Assembly (NCBI GenBank): GCA_029204225.1
Contig: CM055110.1
Coordinates: 43,691,862-43,755,861, forward strand
From: Diphasiastrum complanatum
Taxonomy: Eukaryota; Streptophyta; Lycopodiopsida; Lycopodiales; Lycopodiaceae
DNA length: 64,000 nucleotides
Direction of reading: 5' to 3'
The translations under genes and the position numbers were made by a program. Shown here piece by piece: positions 55,690-64,000 of the stretch. The notes beneath the pieces were generated by a model that worked only from the letters and a program-made list of their open reading frames with translations, had not been told where the DNA came from and searched no databases. Position 1 is the first letter of the stretch; every line of letters begins with the position of its first letter.

Positions 55690-56150
55690 TTGCCTGGATT
55701 ATCCACGCGTGGATAATCCACGCAAAATCTAGAAACCTATCCGCGTGGATATAAATTTTTTTTATCCATGCGGTAATCACGGCCTCAACTCTCTGGATTT
55801 CGCATGGATAAAACAAATTCTACATGGATAATCCACGCGTGGATAATTATCCACGCAATATCCATGCCGTATCCATGCGAAAGCCGAGTCTTTTTTATTT
55901 AAATTTGACTATGCTGTGGATAATCCACGCGAAATTAGAATTCCTATTTTCGGCTTCGGGTGTCAGAGGTTTGACCGACTGCCGGTAGTTGGACTTGGCG
56001 TGGATAATCCATGCGTGGATAATCCACGCATTTTGAATTTCACAACATCCGGCCGATCTACTGCCGAAAATGACATTTGCGTAGAACATCCACGCATGGA
56101 TTATCCACGCATATATCCACGTCTATCCACGCCTATATCCACGCAAATAA
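55690..56150. repeat. Palindrome cluster 5
   Basis: The richest cluster: TTATCCACGCGTGGATAATC near 55,699, CACGCGTGGATAATTATCC near 55,836, TGGATAATCCACGCG at 55,916, ATGCGTGGATAATCCACGC near 56,010, and GCATGGATTATCCACGC plus several half sites to 56,145. It is the inverted counterpart of cluster 2. Confidence 0.9.
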
Positions 56151-56599
56151 AAATTTGCCCTCGGGTCCTCCTTTGTATTGTGCGTGAATATTTGCTACAT
56201 GTGTTCTTGTGATAGTCACAGTTAAGAACTATGAACAATTCATAGTATAACTTGACTAAATTCAAAAATATTCCCTCCATTGGTTACAAAAAAGTCAATA
56301 TTTTCACTGGATCTAGAATATGACCGCCATCCCTAAATTCGAATAAAAAAAATTGCAAAATGTTTACACATGCATTCCTTCCACGAGAATGGAAATATGG
56401 GTGTCATCTCCAATTACGAACGCCATCATCATCTTAGAATGGAAATATGAGCACCAACTACCTATTGGAATGAAAAAATGAGCGGCATTTCCAAATTCAA
56501 TCAAGCATACAAGCATGGAGATTGGATTGATCGTACATAGTATATAATATAATCAAAGATGAGTATTTTGTTTTGCTTCATATAATCTGGTCATAGTAC

Positions 56600-58448
56600 T
56601 TTGATGCAACTGATTACTCTATTGTTTTTTTGATGATGACATTATATCATCTACATGTGGATATCCCTATTGATTTGGCACCTTTGCAGAGAAGAGGAGG
56701 CAAAGGAATTCAAATATCTACTGAGGATCGTTCTCGTTACAGGGTAGAAGAAAAAAAAACCTTGGATTTGTGGATAGATGGAACATTATATCCACAAGAT
56801 CCAAGCACTTTGACACATCCCACATTCTCTTCAATAACTCATTTAGTTACATGGATATGCAATGGGCATAGTGGATTACTAGGATATTGTGAAAGATTGC
56901 AGAACCATGGAAAACAACTTTATATGAATGAAGTTCACTTTTTGGAAGGTGAGTTAATTCGGATATCCTCTTATTGTCATAATAGAGATTGTCATCTCCA
57001 AAAGATGTTAGAAGAAAATGAACAACTTAAAAAATAATAATGAATCATTATAGAAGATAACAATCAATATCAAATCATAACTAGAGCAAATGCAATCAGT
57101 CTTACAGTCTATTTGTATTGAAACTTACAATTATTGAAGGATGTGGATTTGGCAAAGAAGAAGGCTGAAAGTAAGAAGCGACAAAGTTGCAAGGATATTC
57201 AAGCGCTTTCAAAAGGACGTTATTGAAATAGAAGGATCCGTGTATTCAAGTAAGCATATTCTGATTTTTGTAAGTTTTTCAATGATATTTGGATTTAATT
57301 TCAACTATGCTGATATTCTGTTAACTATCTGTTTTTTTTGCAGATCTGCATTAGTAGCTTCTCGAAATATTAAAGACAATGTTTCACTAGGAATGTCATT
57401 TGGCACAATATTGACTTGCAAATCCACTGAGCGCATCATGATGAACAATAGGAGTTCAAATGTAAAGTGTAAAATAACAGAGTCTTTGATGGTGGACATT
57501 CAAAAAAATTTAGATAAGACTATAGTTCAGGGTGCTTGTGATTTTGCAGGTATTAGCAGGGAAGCACATGCAACAATATTTAAACTAATTAGAGAAGCTT
57601 TTAAGCAAGTTCAAATTAGAAAAGTCCCAATCCCTAGGACATATCACTTGAAGAAAGAGAGGGATACATTAATTATAGGTATGCATAAGATCAATGGAAC
57701 TCCATTTCATATTGAGGAGGTGTATGAAATTGATGGAAGATTGATATTCTATAATTCATCAAACAACTTATTTGTTGATCTAAATTACTTGCTGAGATAT
57801 ATCGTTACATTCTATGATATAACCTATGAAAAGGTGAATGGCAAAATAATCATAGTACTTAAGTTAGATGAGTCAAAAATTGTGAAAGGGCAAAAGATGG
57901 AGAGGGTTAGTATAACTCTCATGAATGGTTCTCTATCACAAACAGAGAACCAAGAAGATTTCAGATTCAATGTCTAGTTAGAAAATGATATATGGTGGTT
58001 GGCAGCGTTTCAGGTATCTAGCCTCATTATTACATTACATTCATTGAATAGTATTAATTTATTGTAAATTAAATCTGATTAATTCTTTGGACAGGTGCAT
58101 GATATATTATCATGGATATTCTCAAGGACATCTTATCCTAGGATCATCAAGGACCATATGGATGGAGGACTTCTCAATCTTCCAAGAGTTGGAGACTTCA
58201 ATGTTGAATGGCACTTAGCAGGTGATTTGAAAACATTGAAATGTATGTATAATGTCTCTCACGGTGCTACATCAAAACATCCTTGTTTGTACTGCATGAA
58301 AATTGCCAAAGAAATAACTAGGAGTACAAGTTTTACTAGAGAATATGCAGATCCAAACTGGAAGCCTATGTTGCCTATCCCCTTAAAAAATGTGCATGTT
58401 TGCACTCTTCATGCAGAAGTTAGATTAATAGAAAAGATCATTTACTTA
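56600..58448 (+). pseudogene. Transposase-like gene, copy 2, main part
   Basis: The first block (56,630-57,037) encodes KTLDLWIDGTLYPQDPSTLT, HLVTWICNGHSGLLGYCERL and a coiled-coil-like end. After frame changes, 57,141-58,013 (with a GT-AG intron at 57,250-57,343) reads NIKDNVSLGMSFGTILTCKS, ISREAHATIFKLIREAFKQV, IIVLKLDESKIVKGQKMERV and one stop (CAG to TAG at NV). Exon 58,095-58,448 follows an 81-base intron: HDILSWIFSRTSYPRIIKD, GDFNVEWHLAGDLKTLKCMY and HPCLYCMKIAKE. Asp in KLDES, Asp in AGDLKT and Glu in HAEVRLIEK are candidate DDE residues. It breaks at 58,448 where copy 1 goes on. Confidence 0.68.
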
Positions 58449-58768
58449 TGATGCAAAAGGAGGGTCAGCAACAGAAACTTCCTCATCATCTAGGATCTGA
58501 ACTAATAGGAAAAGTACAAAACCACTATGATATTCTACCAATCGACAGTTCTTGTTGCAATAAGGACACATTGAACTACTTTTGAAAAGATCAAACAATT
58601 TGGTGAACATTCTGTCTAGTCTATGTCTGAAAGTTGGGAAGAAATGAACAAGATCAGTATAATGCATGTACTGGAGTGAACCTATGGAGAAAACAAGCTT
58701 ACCAAGTATATCTCTGAATCTAACATAATGTTCATAAAATATGTCATAATTTGGTTGAACTTTTTTGC
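58446..58768 (-). pseudogene. Unidentified minus-strand open segment within copy 2
   Basis: The minus strand is open for more than 100 codons: VQPNYDIFYEHYVRFRDILG, then HYTDLVHFFPTFRHRLDRMF, SSSMCPYCNKNCRLVEYHSG and LDDEEVSVADPPFAS-stop. It replaces, in copy 2, the about 730 bases present between the same blocks in copy 1. A CPYC-xxx-C group is visible. It may be the last exon of the minus-strand gene that includes 59,438-60,109, but the splice is not proven. Confidence 0.4.
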
Positions 58769-58770
58769 AG

Positions 58771-59113
58771 TCACCCCAACAAAATGATTCATTCAGTTGT
58801 GGGTGGTACACATTATACAATGCCAAGTTATTTTTTGAGTGGTTTAACCTTCAAGAAGATGTTGATATTTCTAAGGTAATAAATTTTGTTTATTCTTATT
58901 TTTGGAATCATGATTAGTTTTCTATTTTGTTGATGTTTTTAGCCATTACTAATACATGAACGTTCTATCTTGCAGTTTACACTTCCTGAGTACACATCAA
59001 GCCATATGTACATATTTAGACAAGAAATTATCCTAGGTATACTGGCTAGGGCAAGGTTTCAGCCTCCCATTATTGATGATGGTGCAAAGAATGATGTAGT
59101 TATACTAAATTAA
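58771..59113 (+). pseudogene. Ulp1-like (C48) terminal exons of copy 2
   Basis: Exon 58,771-58,875 follows TTTTTTGCAG and reads SPQQNDSFSCGWYTLYNAKL, then FFEWFNLQEDVDISK|GTAATA. Intron 58,876-58,975. The last exon, 58,976-59,113, reads FTLPEYTSSHMYIFRQEIIL, then GILARARFQPPIIDDGAK, and ends TAA. The Gln-x-Asn-x(4)-Cys-Gly pattern is the catalytic Gln/Cys end of SUMO-protease-like C48 domains, common in plant transposons. The His and Asp part would lie in preceding exons and is not seen. This copy has an intact end; copy 1 has a stop at EII. Confidence 0.62.
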
Positions 59114-59437
59114 TATTAGAACAAATACAGATAGCATAGAACAAAAATACATGTATAGAATTCATAGATAAATATACATTGATATATCAAATGTTGTTCC
59201 ATTTTATGAATTTGGGAGCACAAAATACATGTACTGATGCCCAACTTGGGCTTTCATTTATTGAATGAAAGAGTGTGTACACATATTTTTACTAAAGTTT
59301 ATTTGAAACTATTGTTCTTCCACAATGGTGATTGTTGTAGGTAGATCTTTGCAGCACGTTATTAGCTCCTGTCTTTTTTGCATCTGTGACATGACAAATA
59401 TTAGTGAATGTGCAATTGTAAATGATGACATTTTCTA

Positions 59438-60109
59438 TTATTTTTTTCTATTTTGAAATGACAATAAACATAAAGTACTTACGAGTCTCTCGTTGATGAT
59501 AAATCTGAAATATGTTGGTAGATTGGTTTGTAATAGCATGAGCTCTGTTCTGATAAAATCAAGCTTCCAATGCTCTTCCACCTCAACCATAGTCAAATAT
59601 TCCTCATTGTAGATAATGCTTATCTCCATTCGGTTTGTGTGACCATTTAGTTCAAAGTCTTGATCCAATGGTAGCCATGTACCTTCAATTTTCTTGTATC
59701 TCTGGTAGCTAAATGTGAGACTGAGCATTTGCTTTTCGATATGATAACGAAAGATCATTGAGGACTTTTTATTCCTAAATTCTATGTCATTATTTGTTTT
59801 ACTATCCCAGCCTTGATCCATGAGATCTAACAAAGTCTCATCTGATAAATCCTTGCAAACAAATAAAGTTGGTGTCCTACGAACACTAGCACTCGAGAAA
59901 AAATCAACAAATATATGTAATGAGATAAACCAACTTAGGTGAGCAATTTTCGAGCCTATGCTTATCTTCATAGCATTTCTAATATCAATGAGTAGCTTGC
60001 ATCTCAAGGATTCAGAAACAATGCTGTCAGGAGTAGGCCACTCGTCACTTTGAAAACTAGGCAATGGAATTGCTTCGAGCTTGCCAAAACCTCCATCTAT
60101 TTGTGGCAT
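59438..60109 (-). CDS. Uncharacterised minus-strand exon of the same transposon
   Basis: Open for 223 codons starting MPQIDGGFGKLEAIPLPSFQ; it includes WPTPDSIVSESLRCKLLIDI, IAHLSWFISLHIFVDFFSSA, IEGTWLPLDQDFELNGHTNR and EEHWKLDFIRTELMLLQTNL. A strong splice donor, GAGACTC|GTAAGT, lies near 59,480, so the coding part probably ends there and the last residues are intronic. No domain is recognised. It is convergent with the transposase-like gene, from which it is separated by about 325 bases. Confidence 0.45.
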   Translation of the reverse strand: MPQIDGGFGKLEAIPLPSFQSDEWPTPDSIVSESLRCKLLIDIRNAMKISIGSKIAHLSWFISLHIFVDFFSSASVRRTPTLFVCKDLSDETLLDLMDQGWDSKTNNDIEFRNKKSSMIFRYHIEKQMLSLTFSYQRYKKIEGTWLPLDQDFELNGHTNRMEISIIYNEEYLTMVEVEEHWKLDFIRTELMLLQTNLPTYFRFIINERLVSTLCLLSFQNRKK

Positions 60110-60480
60110 ATATTAAGATTCATAAAAATAGATACCACAATCTACAAGTTCCTTTGGACTTCTTCCTCTGTATTGTAGCTTTCCAACATCAGAGTGAGTC
60201 ACGTCTAATATTCTTGCAAGTGATTGTGCGGGCTCCCATTCACTTATGCATGATGGATATAAATTTGAAAGAAAAAAACAATGTTGAAGCATTTAAATCA
60301 TAATCTGAAGAGCATCAATAAAGAAAATCACCTATGATTGTTGTAGAGTGCATATGTTTTGATATACTTACAATTACATTTTTGATGATCATGAGGATTG
60401 ATATCATGTACTTTGATTTTTGAATGCATATATACATGTTGTACTAAGACTTTTGATATCGATTGACTCCCGGGGTAGTC

Positions 60481-60813
60481 TTAAACTACAAAATTTTTGT
60501 TTTCCAATATCATTTGTAAGTCATTTTTGCTCTTTTCTTTTGTCGAAAATTGCCCTTTGATGATGGATGCAACAATACCCATGAATTCTTCGTATATTTT
60601 GTTGGCTTCCAGTTCTTCATCTTTCTCATTGTAAAGAATCACATACTCGATTGTAGATCTGGGTCTCCTTGCCATTGCTATTTTCAAAGCTTGGGCATCA
60701 AAAATCTCTCTGATATGATACTTAATTTTAATTTTTCGTATCACATTTAATCTAATGTGAATGCCAACATAGTCACAGTTACTACATATACCATATTTTA
60801 TGTAACTATACAT
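60481..60813 (-). CDS. Uncharacterised minus-strand open segment
   Basis: 110 open codons, reading KIKYHIREIFDAQALKIAMA, then RRPRSTIEYVILYNEKDEEL and EFMGIVASIIKGQFSTKEKS. The stop follows ENKNFVV. Its N-terminal part overlaps the start of the long repeat R2 (60,752), so the coding part more likely begins downstream of that, near KIKIKYHIR. It may be an upstream exon of the gene at 59,438-60,109. Function unknown. Confidence 0.35.
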   Translation of the reverse strand: MYSYIKYGICSNCDYVGIHIRLNVIRKIKIKYHIREIFDAQALKIAMARRPRSTIEYVILYNEKDEELEANKIYEEFMGIVASIIKGQFSTKEKSKNDLQMILENKNFVV

Positions 60814-63114
60814 ACTGTATTTCTATAACTGTAACTAGTATAGTTAGAAAATTTCATTATACTAACCAGCATAGTCAAGTAAATTTAACTTGAGGTATTG
60901 ACGTCGGGCAAATTAGCACGTGTCGGACAGGAAGAAGAAACCAATGGGATACGTCCATGCTGCCCAGACACAAGTTTCAAAGTTTTCTATATTGCATTTT
61001 TATTTCTCAGTTAATTTGAACTACGTTACGTAGAATTCAAATATGTGCATTTTTATTGGGCTTGGTGACGGTCGAAACTAAAGAAAAAAAATAAAAGTAT
61101 CTTTACAAAGGGTCTTTTTTATATTGAGAACTCCTCTAATGAGATGTCCTTGAAAAAGATCGCTTAATTGAGATGCCTCATGTGAGTAGTTACACGGCCA
61201 CCACACTCATCCTCCTTGATGTGCTCCTCAACATCTATGTTGTAAGACAAAGGAACATCACATACAGCCTAAGGAGAAGTGGATGGGGGAGTGGGCATAG
61301 CAGAAGCGGTGGCATAAGAGAAGCGAAGATCATAGGACTAGCATGAAAATCAATTCAAGACAAGGGAATACCTACCAATGGAAGAAGTGTGCTCCCTAAT
61401 GAGAAGAGTCTAGTCCAAGAGTAACAAAAAGTGAGGAGAATTCTCTCTGAATCATCTCTGACTGCGAACAGCCGCATATTGTCCAATCGCAGTATGATAC
61501 CTCCTAAAAATAGTGTCATTTGAATGGCATGTGGGCCGCTGGCCAGTGATCTGCTTATGGCCAAATAATCGCAATTTGGTAGAATGTTTTCGTGGTTACA
61601 CATTTGTACAATGATGATTGATTGCACAATGCGTACTAAGCCACCATCTTGAATCGCGATGGACCGCCCATATATCTACTGATTTTTGATAAAATCAAGC
61701 ACGTGTTGCTTGCATGATTACATTTGATATGTAGTATACATTTTTTGCTCATAAGATGCAATAGTTGGCTACCCTACAAATTTCAAAGTTTTCTATATTG
61801 CATTTTTATTTCTCAGTTAATTTGAACTACGTTACGTAGATTTCAAATGTGTGCATTTTGATTGGGCCTGGTGATGGCCAAAACTAAAGGAAAAAAATAA
61901 AAGTATCTTTACAAAGGGTCTTTTTGATATTGAGAGCTCCTCTAATGAGATGTCCTTGAAAAAGATCACTTAATTGAGATGCCTCATGTGAGTAGTTACA
62001 CGGCCACCACACTCATCCTCCTTGATGTGCTCCTCAACATCTATGTTGTAAGACAAAGGAACATCACATATAGCCTAAGGAGAAGTGGATGGGGGAGTGG
62101 GCATAGCAAAAGCGGTGGCATAAGAAAAGCGAAGATCATAGGACTAGCTTGAAAATCAATTCAAGACAAGGGAATACCTACCAATGGAAGAAGTGTGCTC
62201 CCTAATGAGAAGAGTCTAGTCCAAGAGTAACAAAAAGTGAGGAGAATTCTCTCTGAATCATCTCTGACTGCGAACAGCCGCATATTGTCCAATCGCAGTA
62301 TGATACCTCCTAAAAATAGTGTCATTTGAATGGCATGTGGGCCGCTGGCCAGTGATCTGCTTATGGCCAAATAATCGCAATTTGTAGAATGTTTTCGTGG
62401 TTACACATTTGTACAATGATGATTGATTGCACAATGCGTACTAAGCCACCATCCTGAATCGCGATGGACCGCCCATATATCTACTGATTTTTGATAAAAT
62501 CAAGCACGTGTTGCTTGCATGATTACATTTGATTAGTATACATTTTCTGCTCATTAGATGCAGCAGTTGGCCGCCCTTCAAAGGCTCTGTCCGTCTCGTT
62601 ACTTTGCTCTAATAATGCTAAGGAAAGGGTTGTGTATATGCTTACGGAAACTATCAATACATGTGTATGCTTGTGGCTATTACTAAGGATGCATCTATGA
62701 GGCACTGAAAGTAATGATTGTTCTAAACACTATGAGAATCATAATAACAAATGCCTTATATCGTTTGCTGGAATTCAAGTAAGGTGATAATATAGAATGA
62801 GTCTTTAGCACATGATAACACTGAAACCTCTTGTGATGATGAGTCATGCTTGACTGATCCTTTTGCCTTGATTGAAACATGATAAGTCTTATAAGGAAGC
62901 TGCACAAGCATTAATCCGGTTCTTTCGGTTTGAAATCGTTAGTATAAAAGGAGTGCTTCGCTTAAGCTGTTGGAGATGGGAAGCTCACAGGAAATGTCTT
63001 TGTCTCATATCCAAGTACGAAGCCATATTATTTAACACCAATACGAATTGCTTTTCTGTTTAATAAATGCAATACGACCATCGGCAGTAGCACATTAAAA
63101 AAAGGACGTCTAGA
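60752..63114. repeat. Long direct repeat R2 (partner R1 at 35,246-37,501)
   Basis: R2 follows R1 from ATGCCAACATAG to AAAAAAAGGACGTCTAGA with few changes. It lacks the 35,718 insertion and carries the tandem duplication of 60,975-61,780. Both R1 and R2 lie downstream of transposase-like copies, but the connecting sequences differ, as the MITE-like piece stands between them in the R1 locus. Confidence 0.85.
60975..62582. repeat. Tandem duplication of about 806 bases inside R2
   Basis: Unit 1 is 60,975-61,780 and unit 2 is 61,781 to about 62,582; both begin TTTCAAAGTTTTCTATATTG. The units differ at only scattered bases, and unit 2 lies closer to R1 at some of them (TTTCAAATGTGTGCATTTTG; CCTGGTGATGGCC). 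Each unit carries a MITE-like right end (61,022-61,144; 61,823-61,948) and the same minus frame (61,355-61,627; 62,161-62,370). Confidence 0.9.
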
Positions 63115-63975
<861 letters not shown>

Positions 63976-64000
63976 ATGGATAGTATTTAATTTTTTATCA

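Larger units (their letters stand above)
54395..56582 (+). mobile_element. Element C2 (inverted copy of C1)
   Basis: C2 reads from GGTTGTCACTCGGGATCGG, through two clear exons (54,550-54,657 and 54,755-54,922), an imperfect 60-base tandem repeat (55,060-55,220) and palindrome cluster 5, to TTTTGTTTTGCTTC at 56,582. It is longer and better preserved than C1. No long terminal inverted repeat or target duplication was found, so the true element may extend further left. The exons and the palindromes are shared between two copies 25 kb apart, so they belong to one mobile unit. Confidence 0.7.

Noticed and set aside
55690-56150. CRISPR-like array or DnaA-box cluster (TTATCCAC words)
   Set aside because: Spacing between palindromes is irregular and there are no unique spacers of constant length. 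The DNA is plant nuclear, so the likeness to a bacterial DnaA box is chance.

Overview
This is nuclear DNA of a land plant. It is AT-rich and made almost entirely of decayed, nested transposable elements, with one intact host gene. The evidence for a plant is: Ty1/copia elements primed by initiator tRNA-Met (TGGTATCAGAGC), Ty3/gypsy elements with a TGGCGCCGTTG-type primer site, CACTA (tnp2) fragments, GT-AG introns, and a multicopper oxidase of the plant LPR (LOW PHOSPHATE ROOT) type. Its copper-site segments are not the usual angiosperm LPR wording (HLHGMEDE, WYHDHTFGLTRLN), so I lean toward a non-seed plant such as a fern or toward a gymnosperm. That is only an inference.

Layout. 1-6,800: two copia integrase regions facing each other (1-548 plus; 1,524-3,830 minus, with its primer site and LTR to about 4,560), then copia remnant A (4,678-6,773 plus). 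7,018-10,673: a gypsy pol remnant split by a gag-only LTR element (8,038-9,291). 11,006-12,911: gypsy LTR and gag, minus. 12,912-17,800: no recognisable gene; microsatellites, a GC-rich patch and the first cluster of GCGTGGATTATCCACGC palindromes. 17,845-21,330: gypsy LTR and gag, plus, with about 1 kb of the LTR/primer-site/leader flipped. 21,896-25,720: copia fragments and a complete MITE-like element. 27,369-29,036: copia remnant B, sister of A. 29,037-30,893: element C1. 31,130-33,362: copia RT piece, then a gypsy LTR, primer site and gag. 33,360-35,020: first copy of an unfamiliar intron-containing transposase-like gene. 35,246-37,501: a segment repeated at 60,752-63,114. 38,600-45,900: a CACTA remnant split by a copia nest (39,486-44,865). 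47,705-49,581: the LPR-type ferroxidase gene, with TATA box and poly(A) signal. 51,080-56,582: CACTA-like pieces, a collapsed copia element, palindrome clusters and element C2, which is C1 inverted. 56,600-60,813: second copy of the transposase-like gene plus minus-strand exons. 60,752-63,114: the repeated segment, with a 0.8 kb internal tandem duplication. The window ends in a long CT microsatellite.

How it fits together. Only the LPR gene looks able to serve the host. It should encode a secreted copper ferroxidase. None of the mobile elements looks autonomous: their genes carry stop codons, frameshifts, lost catalytic residues or large deletions. The most unusual material is (i) the two transposase-like copies that end in a Ulp1-like (C48) cysteine-protease segment, and (ii) dispersed arrays of 17-base palindromes inside elements C1/C2 and their relatives. 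Those arrays look like transposase- or regulator-binding sites.
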